From Saccharicrinis sp050589685 (GTDB taxonomy: Bacteria; Bacteroidota; Bacteroidia; Bacteroidales; Marinilabiliaceae), in the NCBI RefSeq assembly GCF_050589685.1, contig NZ_JBNGOS010000033.1, forward strand, positions 16,276-80,275: a DNA stretch of 64,000 nt, written 5' to 3'. The notes beneath the pieces were generated by a model, which worked only from the letters and a program-made list of their open reading frames with translations, had not been told where the DNA came from and did not search any database. Shown in pieces: positions 8,561 through 17,589 of the stretch. How positions within the stretch are numbered: the first letter of the stretch is position 1; each line of letters starts with the position of its first letter. The translations under genes and the position numbers were made by a program.

Positions 8561-9145
8561 ATGCTTCAGCAACATCTAAAAAATTATCAAATCATATTGG
8601 CGTCTAAATCTCCCCGGCGTTCGCAACTGTTGCGGGAAATAGGGGTTGATTTTTCCGTTGAAAGTAAAAGTATTGAAGAAGTATACCCGGATGGCCTAAA
8701 CAAAGAAGAAATTGCCACCTATCTTTCCGAACTAAAAGCCGCACCGTTCAAACAAGAAATTCAGCATACCAATAAATTGGTGATTACATCGGATACCATC
8801 GTTTGTTTAGGGCAAGAGACTCTGGGTAAACCAAAGGATAGGACCGATGCTATTGAGATGCTCAGAAAACTTTCGGCCAATACACATGAAGTAATAACAG
8901 GCGTGACCTTGTTGAGTGCCCACAAAATGCAATCTTTTGCTGTTTCTTCAAAAGTATTTTTTAAAGCACTGAATGATGAAGAAATAGCGTTTTACGTAGA
9001 TGAGTACAAACCATTTGATAAAGCCGGTGCTTATGGCATTCAGGAATGGATTGGAATGATTGGCATTGAAAAAATAGAAGGTTCGTACTTTAATGTGGTA
9101 GGATTACCCATACAAAAATTATATACTGAACTAATGAAATTTTAA
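8561..9145 (+). CDS. maf: Maf-family nucleoside triphosphate pyrophosphatase
   Basis: 194-residue Maf/YhdE-type nucleotide pyrophosphatase, which hydrolyses dTTP/UTP or modified nucleotides to the monophosphate and limits their incorporation. The signature ILASKSPRRSQLL sits at residues 12-24; SDTIVCLGQ and the KAGAYGIQ segment (which aligns with the family K-A-G-A-Y-G-I-Q core) are both present. It is third in the operon, 13 bp after ubiA; the S46 peptidase starts 36 bp downstream. Confidence 0.92.
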   Translation: MLQQHLKNYQIILASKSPRRSQLLREIGVDFSVESKSIEEVYPDGLNKEEIATYLSELKAAPFKQEIQHTNKLVITSDTIVCLGQETLGKPKDRTDAIEMLRKLSANTHEVITGVTLLSAHKMQSFAVSSKVFFKALNDEEIAFYVDEYKPFDKAGAYGIQEWIGMIGIEKIEGSYFNVVGLPIQKLYTELMKF

Positions 9146-9181
9146 CTCAATAAAAATACAGATAGCTATAAAATTAAACAC

Positions 9182-11332
9182 ATGAGGAAAATTCTTACTT
9201 TACTGATTGTATCAGTTGTTTTTTGCCTTTCGTCACAAGCCAGGGAAGGTATGTGGATTCCTATCCTGCTTGAAAAATATAATATTGAAGAAATGCGGCA
9301 AATGGGCTTTAAGCTTACTGCAGAAGACATATATAGTGTAAACCAAGCTTGCATGAAGGATGCCGTGGTAATATTTGGTGGCGGATGTACGGGAGAGCTT
9401 ATCTCTGATCAAGGACTCATCATCACCAACCACCATTGCGGTTTTGATGCCATTCAAAAACACAGTAGCGTAGAGCACGATTATCTCACTGAAGGATTCT
9501 GGGCCAAAGATCGCGCACATGAGCTCATCAACGATAATTTATCCGTTACCTTTCTTAAAAGAATCGAAGATGTTACCGATCGGGTTTTAAGTGGTGTAAC
9601 AGAGGGTATGGAAGGCAAAACCGATACCATCCAAAAAAACATTACGACGATCATTAAAGAGGCCACCGAGGGTACGCATTACAAAGCAAACATTAAGCCA
9701 TTCTTCCAAGGCAACCAATATTTCCTCTCGGTAAACGAAGTGTACAACGACGTTCGCCTGGTGGGCGCCCCACCTTCCGCCATCGGAAAGTTCGGCGGAG
9801 ATACCGATAACTGGATGTGGCCTCGCCATACCGGCGATTTTTCTCTGTTTAGGATATATGCAGATAAGAACAACAGACCCGCCGATTATTCAAAAGAAAA
9901 TGTACCGTATAAACCGCTCAAGCACTTTCCTATCTCGTTAAAGGGAGTCGAAGAAGGTGATTTCACCATGGTGTTTGGCTATCCAGGTTCAACGGAACAG
10001 TACGTCCCTTCTTATCACCTTAAGATGATTACCGAAAAAGTAAATCCTGAATTGATAGACCTACGTACAAAGAAACTTGATATTATTAAAAAATATCAGG
10101 AAAAAGATCCAGCTGTCCGAATCCAATATGCTACAAAGGCGGCCCGAATTTCCAACTCATGGAAAAGGTGGATTGGTGAAATCAAAGGTTTGGAAAAACT
10201 AAATGCCATTGACAAGAAGGAAAAATTCGAAGCTGATTTTCAATTCTGGGCAGATAAAAATGCCGAACAATATTCCGGTTTGTTAAAAGAATACCAATCG
10301 ATTTATACAACTTATGGTGATTATCGCCTGGCAAACAATTACTTCTTGGAAGCCATATTCCGAAACGGAATGGAGGCAGTTCAAACGTCGAGCCTTTTTA
10401 ATCGGTTAAAAACAGCCTATCAAAAAGATTCACTGGATCAGGAGCAAATAAAATTGATTAAATCGGACTTAAACAAGAAGCTTACTGCATTTTTTAAAGA
10501 TTATTATAAACCTATTGACAAAGAAATAACGGTTGCCATTTTATCCATGTTCAGGGAAAGTGTAGACGCTAAGTTTCATCCCGAAATTTACAGTTGGATT
10601 GACAAAAAGTACAAAGGCAATATTTCGAAGTTTGTAAATCAGTTATTTGCCAAAACTCTGTTTGTTAACAAAGAATCCACAATGTCGTTTGCTAAAAACT
10701 TTACGGCCAAAGACCTGAAAAAACTCGAAAAAGATCCTGCTTATAAACTATTTAGCAGTTTTTATAACGCTTATAGGCAAAAAAATTCTGAATCCTACAG
10801 TCAGTTGACTTCCGAAATAAAAGACCTCGATCAAAAATATATGGCGGCTCAAATGGCTTTTCAATCAGACTCTGTTTTCTATCCTGACGCCAATTTTACA
10901 TTAAGGGTATCTTATGGGAAAGTGAAAGGCTACAAACCAAAAGACGGTGTCGTATTTAACAACCATACTACGCTAGAGGGTATTATTGAAAAAGATAATC
11001 CGGACATTTACGATTACCGCGTTCCGGAAAAGTTAAAAAAACTTTACGAAAAAAAGGACTTTGGACAGTACACACGTAACGGTACAGTACCCGTTTGTTT
11101 TATCGCCACTAACCATACTACAGGAGGTAACTCGGGTAGCCCGGTAGTAAATGCCAACGGCGAACTAATTGGCGTAAACTTCGATCGTGCCTGGGAAGGC
11201 GTGATGAGCGATTTAATGTTCAATCCCGAACAATGCCGCAATATTTCGTTGGATATCAGATACGTTTTATTTTTGATAGACAAATTTGCAGGAGCAAGAT
11301 ATCTATTGGATGAGATGACTTTGATAAAATAG
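9182..11332 (+). CDS. S46 dipeptidyl-peptidase, probable Asp/Glu-specific DPP11
   Basis: 716-residue secreted serine exopeptidase of family S46, which releases dipeptides from peptide N-termini in the periplasm. A Sec signal peptide (cleavage near SSQA-REG) is followed by the chymotrypsin-like domain with TNHHCGFDAI (catalytic His ~85) and GGNSGSPV (Ser651). Arg669 in FDRAWEG lies 18 residues after the serine, the same spacing as Ser655-Arg673 of Porphyromonas gingivalis DPP11, where this Arg selects acidic P1 residues; DPP7 has Gly there. An Asp/Glu preference is therefore inferred. Between the catalytic halves is the long helical cap domain. It could be cotranscribed with maf (36-bp gap). 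Confidence 0.93.
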   Translation: MRKILTLLIVSVVFCLSSQAREGMWIPILLEKYNIEEMRQMGFKLTAEDIYSVNQACMKDAVVIFGGGCTGELISDQGLIITNHHCGFDAIQKHSSVEHDYLTEGFWAKDRAHELINDNLSVTFLKRIEDVTDRVLSGVTEGMEGKTDTIQKNITTIIKEATEGTHYKANIKPFFQGNQYFLSVNEVYNDVRLVGAPPSAIGKFGGDTDNWMWPRHTGDFSLFRIYADKNNRPADYSKENVPYKPLKHFPISLKGVEEGDFTMVFGYPGSTEQYVPSYHLKMITEKVNPELIDLRTKKLDIIKKYQEKDPAVRIQYATKAARISNSWKRWIGEIKGLEKLNAIDKKEKFEADFQFWADKNAEQYSGLLKEYQSIYTTYGDYRLANNYFLEAIFRNGMEAVQTSSLFNRLKTAYQKDSLDQEQIKLIKSDLNKKLTAFFKDYYKPIDKEITVAILSMFRESVDAKFHPEIYSWIDKKYKGNISKFVNQLFAKTLFVNKESTMSFAKNFTAKDLKKLEKDPAYKLFSSFYNAYRQKNSESYSQLTSEIKDLDQKYMAAQMAFQSDSVFYPDANFTLRVSYGKVKGYKPKDGVVFNNHTTLEGIIEKDNPDIYDYRVPEKLKKLYEKKDFGQYTRNGTVPVCFIATNHTTGGNSGSPVVNANGELIGVNFDRAWEGVMSDLMFNPEQCRNISLDIRYVLFLIDKFAGARYLLDEMTLIK

Positions 11333-11337
11333 CTGTT

Positions 11338-11533
11338 TAAACCCGCAATATGCATTAGAAATTCTATTACACATTGAAATTACTTTAAAACAAGGCACTT
11401 CGTTGCATCACTTCAACTCACCAGAACGATGCTCCCGAAAGTAATCGGGACAAGTGATGCCTCGTTTCAGTACTGCCTTGTTTTATGGTACTTGCAATAC
11501 TAATCACGAACCTCCAATACATAATCCGGATTA
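11338..11533 (+). repeat. Interspersed palindromic repeat, copy 2 (long subtype)
   Basis: 196-bp copy with well-preserved ends: TTTAAACCCGCAATATGCAT on the left and, inverted, TTTTAATCCGGATTATGTAT on the right. Internally TAAAACAAGGCA (11386-11397) pairs perfectly with TGCCTTGTTTTA (11474-11485). The centre carries CCCGAAAGTAATCGGG. It starts 6 bp after the S46 peptidase stop codon and lies between convergent genes. Confidence 0.88.
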
Positions 11534-11549
11534 AAATTAATTGAAACTT

Positions 11550-11587
11550 AAAAAAAGCCAGGATCGTTCATGAACCTGGCTTTTTTT
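11550..11587. terminator. Bidirectional terminator between the S46 peptidase and DUF2520 genes
   Basis: A-run, GCCAGG stem, CCTGGC stem, T-run; an inner GTTCATGAAC can extend the pairing. It can serve the DUF2520 gene (minus) and the S46 operon (plus). Confidence 0.85.
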
Positions 11588-11593
11588 ATTCCT

Positions 11594-12382
11594 CTAATCT
11601 ACTTTTTTGTCTCCCTTTAAATTAAACGCTGCAATTCTGCGCGATAGTTTACTATACAAAACTGCCAGCTCATCATCATTATCGAGCATAGCCAGATGTT
11701 TGTCAATTACGTTTCTGTCGCCTCTTATAGCCGGTCCGGTTTGTGCTTTTACGGGTGACAAAAATTCCGTTTTAAATGCTGTTTCTTTAATTAACGGTTT
11801 CATTACATCAAAGCTGACATTGTTCTTTTTCAGAATACGATCTGCTATGGCATACATATGGTTCGAAAAGTTGCAGGCGAAAACTGCAGCTAAATGTATT
11901 TGCTGACGCTGGTTTGAATCACAAGCGATCACGGTTCCCGATATTTTTCTGGCAAAATGTTCCAGTTCTTTGCTAACTTCATCTTTATTTGCTTCAATTA
12001 AAATGGGAACCTCCTCAAAATCGACTTCCCTTTCTTTGCTAAAAGTCTGAAATGGATATAAAATACCATATTTATTAAATCGAATAAGTAAATCCACTCC
12101 CAAAGAACCAGCAGTATGAACCACAATACCTTTGACTTTTGGCATTTGTTCAATGGTAGCTAATAAAGCTGCATCTGTAACCGCAACTATGTATAAGTCG
12201 GCATCTACCTGAATTTCCTCAAAGTCATCCGTGGCATAAGCATTCAGTTGCTCTGCCAATTCTTCCGCATTTGCAAGGGTTCTACTAAAAACCTGTCGGA
12301 TATTAAGTCCTTTCTTTACCAAACGATTACCTAACTGAGTGGCTAAGTTTCCTGAACCGATCAATATGATATTTCGAAGCAT
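11594..12382 (-). CDS. Rossmann-fold / DUF2520 oxidoreductase-like protein
   Basis: 262-residue protein with an N-terminal NAD(P)-binding Rossmann domain (LIGSGNLATQLGN, glycine-rich loop at residues 7-13) and a C-terminal helical DUF2520 domain (QIHLAAVFACNFSNHMY onward). The architecture resembles F420-dependent NADP reductase and pyrroline-5-carboxylate reductase folds, but the substrate is unknown. The family is widespread in Bacteroidota as a single-copy gene. It is monocistronic here, ending at a strong terminator and preceded by the hairpin-rich 12.4-12.6 kb intergenic region. Confidence 0.85.
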   Translation of the reverse strand: MLRNIILIGSGNLATQLGNRLVKKGLNIRQVFSRTLANAEELAEQLNAYATDDFEEIQVDADLYIVAVTDAALLATIEQMPKVKGIVVHTAGSLGVDLLIRFNKYGILYPFQTFSKEREVDFEEVPILIEANKDEVSKELEHFARKISGTVIACDSNQRQQIHLAAVFACNFSNHMYAIADRILKKNNVSFDVMKPLIKETAFKTEFLSPVKAQTGPAIRGDRNVIDKHLAMLDNDDELAVLYSKLSRRIAAFNLKGDKKVD

Positions 12383-12425
12383 ATTAAACTACTTTATTAT
12401 TAAGATGAAGATCCATTGAACCCTA

Positions 12426-12601
12426 AAGATGCATTTTTTAATGCATCTTCACTTCTAAGAAGTGAAGAAATTCTTGCAATACAAGATTTTGTCAGGAATA
12501 AACCCTGACATACAAAATCATCATATTGGTGTTTGATTATTTAGCTTAACTAGCTGATTTTCTTTCATTAAATTATGCATTTATATTTTAGATGCATAAT
12601 T
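12426..12601. other. Cluster of four inverted repeats upstream of mnmA
   Basis: Four consecutive dyads lie in the 474-bp gap between DUF2520 and mnmA. (1) AAGATGCATT / AATGCATCTT, 12426-12449, 4-nt loop. (2) CTTCACTTCT / AGAAGTGAAG, 12447-12467, 1-nt centre, overlapping the first. (3) GTCAGG / CCTGAC with outer GATTTT / AAAATC arms, 12485-12519. (4) AATTATGCAT / ATGCATAATT, 12571-12601, 11-nt loop. The first and fourth share an ATGCAT core. No U-run follows, so simple termination does not explain them. No open frame or RNA family was recognised. Confidence 0.7.
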
Positions 12602-12770
12602 GGGTTTATCGAGAATAAAAGTAGTAAAATAAGTGACATGTGTGGTTAACAACAATGAATATATCCAAGTTAATCCGTATAATTACTGGGCGATTTTTTC
12701 CTTACCCTCCTTAACACTATATTCGACAAAAAATGCAAAGATATTAGCATTACGGTACTAAAACTATTAT

Positions 12771-12778
12771 TATTTTTG
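12771..12778 (+). promoter_or_regulatory. Candidate -7 box of mnmA
   Basis: TATTTTTG followed by C matches TAnnTTTG, 78 bp before the mnmA ATG. No -33 element was seen. Confidence 0.5.
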
Positions 12779-12856
12779 CAGCTTGTTTGTGGTTGTTAAT
12801 TTACAGCCCGATAATAAATACATAAGAAGTTTGTTTTTTGTATATTCTAACTATCC

Positions 12857-13951
12857 ATGAAGAAAGAAAGGGTTTTGCTGGGAATGAGTGGGGGTGTAGA
12901 CAGTTCCATGTCGGCATGGTATTTACAGGAGCAGGGGTACGAGGTAGTCGGAATTACATTTAACACAGTATCTCCACTGGCATCACCAGGTTCCCGTCAG
13001 TTTATTTTAGAAGTAAAAGCACTGGCAGCCGGGCTTCACATCGAACACCATTTGATAGATGTTTATGACGCGTTTAAAAAAGAGGTGATCGATTATTTTG
13101 TCGACGAGTACCTGCGGGGCAGAACGCCAAACCCTTGCATCCGATGTAACGAAACCATTAAATGGAAATTGTTATTGGAAGAATCTGAACGGCTCAAATG
13201 TGATAAAATTTCCACCGGACATTATGTTAATGTAGTAAAAAAGGATGGATACTTTCATATTCTAAAAGGTTTAGACCCCGCTAAAGACCAATCATACTTC
13301 CTATGGAACTTGCCCCAACAAACACTATCGAAATGCATATTCCCATTGGGGTCCTTGCATAAAAAACTAATAAAGGAAAAAGCCAAAGAGCTTGGTTTTA
13401 AGTCCATGGCCAACAAAAAAGAAAGCATGGGGGTTTGCTTTTTACATGGTCAGAATTACAGGTCGTTTATTGATGAAATAAAACCCGATCTAAGAGAAAA
13501 CCTCGATAATGGTGAAGTGCTAAACAGCGATGGAGATAAAATAGGAACCCATGAAGGATTTCCTTATTATACGATTGGCCAAAAAAGAGGACTAAACCTG
13601 CTCAAGAACCATGGTGAATGCGTAGCTCAAATTGATGCTGAAAATAACAAGTTAATCACTGCTCCTAAAAACTCGCTTTTTTCAGACCACCTAATCATCA
13701 GCGACTACTTAACAAATAATCCTTATTTTTTAAACCGTACGCAAAAAGTCGATGTGCGAATCCGTGGCTTAGATTGTGTTCCCCCTACCCCAGGAACAGT
13801 GGAGCTCATCGACAACCAACTTCACATCCATTTTAATGAACCCGTATGGGCATTAACGCCCGGGCAATCCATCGTTATTTATCAAGATAATATTGTTGTT
13901 GGCGGAGGCATTGTGGATGATATCCAATTCAATGCCCATATTGAATCTTAG
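12857..13951 (+). CDS. mnmA: tRNA-specific 2-thiouridylase MnmA
   Basis: 364-residue tRNA 2-thiouridylase that installs the 2-thio group on U34 of Lys, Glu and Gln tRNAs. The PP-loop SGGVDSS (residues 11-17) activates the uridine with ATP. The catalytic cysteine pair is at Cys94 (TPNPCIRCN) and Cys194 (MGVCFLHG). The PP-loop, central tRNA-binding and C-terminal beta-barrel domains are complete. Its last 23 bp overlap the 3' end of the convergent tilS. The upstream 474 bp hold a candidate -7 box and a run of hairpins. Confidence 0.93.
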   Translation: MKKERVLLGMSGGVDSSMSAWYLQEQGYEVVGITFNTVSPLASPGSRQFILEVKALAAGLHIEHHLIDVYDAFKKEVIDYFVDEYLRGRTPNPCIRCNETIKWKLLLEESERLKCDKISTGHYVNVVKKDGYFHILKGLDPAKDQSYFLWNLPQQTLSKCIFPLGSLHKKLIKEKAKELGFKSMANKKESMGVCFLHGQNYRSFIDEIKPDLRENLDNGEVLNSDGDKIGTHEGFPYYTIGQKRGLNLLKNHGECVAQIDAENNKLITAPKNSLFSDHLIISDYLTNNPYFLNRTQKVDVRIRGLDCVPPTPGTVELIDNQLHIHFNEPVWALTPGQSIVIYQDNIVVGGGIVDDIQFNAHIES

Positions 13952-15260
13952 TAAGGCTATTGGTTCTTTTCGTAATTTTATACCTGTCGTCTGTTCTGTG
14001 ACCAATCACCCAAATAATATCATCTCCCGAAATCAACAACCAGGTATCTTCTTTGTCTTTTAAAGAAAACTTTTCATCGATGAAAAAGTCGCTCAGCTTT
14101 TTGAAGTTTTTCATGCCCAGTGGACGGAACTGGTCGCCTTGTTGCCATTTGCGTATCGCTAAGGGGTAATTGAGCAATTCTTCATCAAACTGAGCCACCT
14201 GACTGCTTTTGTCAATTTTATATCCATTGGCCTCAATACCCTTATCTAACTTGAGTTTTATGGGAAGATCGATCTCGTTTTGGTCGATTTCAATATAAAA
14301 ACGTTCATTGTGATCATTTTCTTCCTTAGGCAGAAGAATCACATTAAATCGATCTTTTATCAGTCGATATTCTTTTGAATAAAACTGCTTTCCAGAAACA
14401 TTGTTCTCGATACTTTCCACCAACTCATTTACAATAGCCCCGTTAAACCCATAAGGATGCAGAATTTCAAATAGAACCAAATTCTTATCCACAAAGCGAT
14501 GGATATGCTGCAACGATATTAGCATCTGACCATCCTGTTCCACCACCAACTCCTTTTTAATTTCCTCCACAGAACCCTTAACAAACCTACTTACCTGATC
14601 CAGATGCTTCATGTTAGTCTCCATGGTATCCATAAAAGATGGATTTAATTCCATCAACCGAGGAAGGATTTGATGCCTTACCTTATTTCGCAGATAAACA
14701 GACTCCAGGTTGGATGAATCCGTTCTGTAACTTAGATTATGCACTGAACAATATTGCACTATTTCACTTCGCGAGAACTGCAATAACGGGCGAATAACAT
14801 GGCCGTGAACAGGTCTAATACCAGACAAACCTTTAATGCCAGTTCCCCTGGCAAGATTTAAAAAGAAGGTTTCTATACTATCGTCTTTATGATGACCTGT
14901 TGCAATCCAGTCGAACTGTTCTGCTTCTTTTAGTTTTTCGAACCAGGCATATCTCAAATCCCTAGCTGCCATTTCAATGGAAATTCCATTTTCCGTCGCA
15001 TGCCCTTTTGTGTCAAAAGACTTTTGAAATAGTTTTACACCAAGCGACGCACATAAATCCACAACAAAATGCTCATCCCCATCCGATTCATCGCCTCTTA
15101 AATTAAAATTACAATGTGCCGCACAAACACCTACCTTCAACGAAACTAATTGATGTAACAAAACAACAGAATCAGCACCTCCACTCAACGCCACCAATAC
15201 CCTTTGCCCGGATTTGTATTTGCATTTATCTTTTAAGTAATTTAAAAAACGATTATTCAT
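13929..15260 (-). CDS. tilS: tRNA(Ile)-lysidine synthetase TilS
   Basis: 443-residue essential enzyme that converts C34 of tRNA-Ile(CAU) to lysidine, changing its identity from Met to Ile. The PP-loop motif ALSGGADSV is at residues 24-32, and HCNFNLRGDESDGDE follows. The C-terminal TilS substrate-binding domain includes WQQGDQFRPLGM and KKLSDFFIDEK. Its start overlaps the end of pabB by 8 bp, so the two are translationally coupled. Its 3' end overlaps mnmA by 23 bp in convergent orientation. Confidence 0.94.
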   Translation of the reverse strand: MNNRFLNYLKDKCKYKSGQRVLVALSGGADSVVLLHQLVSLKVGVCAAHCNFNLRGDESDGDEHFVVDLCASLGVKLFQKSFDTKGHATENGISIEMAARDLRYAWFEKLKEAEQFDWIATGHHKDDSIETFFLNLARGTGIKGLSGIRPVHGHVIRPLLQFSRSEIVQYCSVHNLSYRTDSSNLESVYLRNKVRHQILPRLMELNPSFMDTMETNMKHLDQVSRFVKGSVEEIKKELVVEQDGQMLISLQHIHRFVDKNLVLFEILHPYGFNGAIVNELVESIENNVSGKQFYSKEYRLIKDRFNVILLPKEENDHNERFYIEIDQNEIDLPIKLKLDKGIEANGYKIDKSSQVAQFDEELLNYPLAIRKWQQGDQFRPLGMKNFKKLSDFFIDEKFSLKDKEDTWLLISGDDIIWVIGHRTDDRYKITKRTNSLTKIQYGH

Positions 15261-16572
15261 AGGGTATTATTTTATCCTGATTAAACAACTGTAAAATAGC
15301 CTTTGCTTTTAACAGGCACTCTTCATATTCCTTTTCGGGTATACTTTTTTCGGTTATGGCACCTCCCACCATAAACGACAGATATTTATTTGTTGAGTTA
15401 TAAAGCAAACTACGAATCACCACATTAAAATCGAAATCACCTTCTGGCGTAAAATACCCTATCGCACCTGAATATACGCCTCTTTTGGTTTCTTCATATT
15501 TCTCGATAAGTTTCATCGCCCTAACCTTAGGTGCCCCGGTCATTGAACCTGCCGGAAATGAAGACCTGATAGCATCCATTCCTGTTTTATCTTTGTCCAA
15601 CTTTGCGGTTACGGTAGAAATCATCTGAAATACCTGTCGGAAAGGGTAAATACCGCAAAGTTCCTCTACTTTTACCGAACCTTTTTCTGCCACCCGGGAT
15701 AAATCATTACGCACCAAATCAACAATCATTATATTCTCCGATCGTTCTTTTATACATGATGCCAAATCCTTTTTTAAATTATCGTCTTCAATAGAATCGG
15801 CTCCTCGCTTGGCGGTTCCTTTAATAGGTTGACTGATAATTTTATTTTTTTCCATTTTAATATATCTTTCCGGAGATGCACAAAGAACATAATGGTGCTT
15901 CGTTTTTAATAAACCGGAAAATGGTGTTGGGGAAATTTCCACCAATGTATTGTATATTGCGAATGGGTTTATTTCCGTATTTTCAGCAAAAAATTCCATG
16001 CAATAATTCAACTCATATATATCACCCTTATGTATATGTTCCAAAATAGATTTAATTGACTGACAATACTTATTCTTGCTTACCCTTGCCGTAAACTGCA
16101 CCTTGTCAACTATTCTTTCTCCGTTGTTTTGTGAAAAAATGGACGAGATTATTTCCCTTGCCTCCTCTTCTTTATTTATGTCAGCCAAATAACCGATAGT
16201 CCATTTATTGCCTATGCACCGGATCACATAGCGCGGTTGAAAAAAAACAGCTTTATCGAAATTTAATCCGTCGTGATTGACCGAATACAATTTCTCTAAG
16301 TCATCCTTTAAATCATAACCCCAATAACCACACATCCAATCGTTAATCTCCGATTGAAATTTTTGAACTGCTTCAAATCCACCAATCACCTTATCTATGT
16401 GATCAAGTCCTACCATTAAATCCGCTGTATGATAATCCACTTCTGATTCGCGATTCCGATAGTAATCACAACTATCATAAACGGCACCGTATTCGAATTT
16501 TCTGCAATATAGAACTATCTTCTGTTTGAAATCGGTTGAATCTTCAACGTGAAAAGAAAAATACCTACGCAT
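15253..16572 (-). CDS. pabB: Aminodeoxychorismate synthase component I
   Basis: 439-residue chorismate-binding enzyme of the PabB/TrpE group; it aminates chorismate to 4-amino-4-deoxychorismate for folate synthesis. Motifs: QPIKGTAKRG (~residue 250, conserved Lys), VRNDLSRV, FRQVFQMIS and PAGSMTGAPKVRAMK. PabB is preferred over TrpE because no trp genes are nearby and the KGT motif is PabB-like; isochorismate synthase is less likely. The glutamine amidotransferase (PabA) and lyase (PabC) partners are not adjacent. A -7 box lies 4 bp before the ATG, so the transcript may be leaderless. It overlaps tilS by 8 bp. Confidence 0.88.
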   Translation of the reverse strand: MRRYFSFHVEDSTDFKQKIVLYCRKFEYGAVYDSCDYYRNRESEVDYHTADLMVGLDHIDKVIGGFEAVQKFQSEINDWMCGYWGYDLKDDLEKLYSVNHDGLNFDKAVFFQPRYVIRCIGNKWTIGYLADINKEEEAREIISSIFSQNNGERIVDKVQFTARVSKNKYCQSIKSILEHIHKGDIYELNYCMEFFAENTEINPFAIYNTLVEISPTPFSGLLKTKHHYVLCASPERYIKMEKNKIISQPIKGTAKRGADSIEDDNLKKDLASCIKERSENIMIVDLVRNDLSRVAEKGSVKVEELCGIYPFRQVFQMISTVTAKLDKDKTGMDAIRSSFPAGSMTGAPKVRAMKLIEKYEETKRGVYSGAIGYFTPEGDFDFNVVIRSLLYNSTNKYLSFMVGGAITEKSIPEKEYEECLLKAKAILQLFNQDKIIPYE

Positions 16573-16576
16573 GGCG

Positions 16577-16584
16577 CAAATTTA
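16577..16584 (-). promoter_or_regulatory. -7 box immediately upstream of pabB (possible leaderless mRNA)
   Basis: TAAATTTG on the minus strand matches TAnnTTTG and is separated from the pabB ATG by only four bases (CGCC). In Bacteroidota the start point usually lies several bases downstream of this box, so transcription would begin at or next to the ATG. Confidence 0.55.
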
Positions 16585-16617
16585 ATTCAAAATGGTATAA
16601 TCGAACCTATTCATATC

Positions 16618-16651
16618 AAAAAAGCACCCACAAATTAATGTAGATGCTTTT
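16618..16651 (-). terminator. Terminator of the peroxiredoxin gene
   Basis: On the minus strand AAAAGCA pairs with TGCTTTT (loop 18 nt), followed by further T residues; begins 21 bp past the stop codon. Confidence 0.65.
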
Positions 16652-16671
16652 AATCATATTTTTAACCAGCT

Positions 16672-17307
16672 TTAATCTCGTTTTCCTAAATAATCAGAAA
16701 TACCTTCCTGCGAAGCGATTAATCCTTCATCACCAGCATGCCAATCTGCAGGACAAACCTCACCGTTCTCCTCGAAGAATTGCAACGCGTCAATCATTCT
16801 TAATGTTTCTTCAACGCTACGTCCCAGCGGCATATCATTTACCACTTGATGACGCACAATACCTTCTTTGTCAATTAAAAACAGTCCTCTGTAGGCCATT
16901 GGTGTGCCTTCAAATACCATTTGTCCTTCTTCGTTATAATCATACTCCCCAGCCAACACATCATAGTTTTCGGAAATAGTCATCGCATTATCTGCAACCA
17001 ACGGGAATTTCACTCCTTTGATACCGCCTTCTTTTTTATCTGTTTGCAACCATTTCCAGTGAGAAAAAGCAGAGTCAACAGATACGCCAACTACCGCAAC
17101 GTTTCTTTTTTCAAACTCAGAAATCTTGTCCTGAAAAGCAATAATCTCGGTTGGACAAACAAATGTAAAATCTGCCGGATAAAAGAATAATATAACACTC
17201 TTTTTACCTACGAATTGATCCAGAGAGTAATTCTCCACTATTTCACCACCGTTAACAACTGCTTCCGCTTTAAAAGCCGGTGCTTTTTTTCCTACTAGTA
17301 CTGCCAT
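16672..17307 (-). CDS. Typical 2-Cys peroxiredoxin (AhpC/Prx family)
   Basis: 211-residue thioredoxin-fold peroxidase that reduces hydrogen peroxide and organic hydroperoxides in the cytosol. Peroxidatic Cys51 lies in DFTFVCPTE, and the resolving Cys (~185) lies in GEVCPADW, so it is a typical 2-Cys enzyme. The C-terminal extension EGISDYLGKRD carries a YLG sequence resembling the GGLG/YF elements tied to overoxidation sensitivity. No ahpF is adjacent, so the reductant (thioredoxin or a distant AhpF) is unknown. It is single, with its own terminator. Confidence 0.92.
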   Translation of the reverse strand: MAVLVGKKAPAFKAEAVVNGGEIVENYSLDQFVGKKSVILFFYPADFTFVCPTEIIAFQDKISEFEKRNVAVVGVSVDSAFSHWKWLQTDKKEGGIKGVKFPLVADNAMTISENYDVLAGEYDYNEEGQMVFEGTPMAYRGLFLIDKEGIVRHQVVNDMPLGRSVEETLRMIDALQFFEENGEVCPADWHAGDEGLIASQEGISDYLGKRD

Positions 17308-17589
17308 AATTTTCTTATTTGTTTATTTAATTCTGAAATATTATTGATTACACACCTCAAACAAAAGGATATAAATATTGTTCTCATAAATTAGAAAATT
17401 TTTTTCACCTTGTCAATACACTCAGTCTACTTTATTTGATATCAATAGACTCATTTATATTTTTTAGGTCTACAGATTGGAAGATGAAGTGGCTTACCAA
17501 TATTTATATTGTTCAGAAATCTGTTGATTCTGCGGACACCTCTTTTCCATTGTCAGAATTGAAGGATTAAAATTAATCCGCGTACGATT

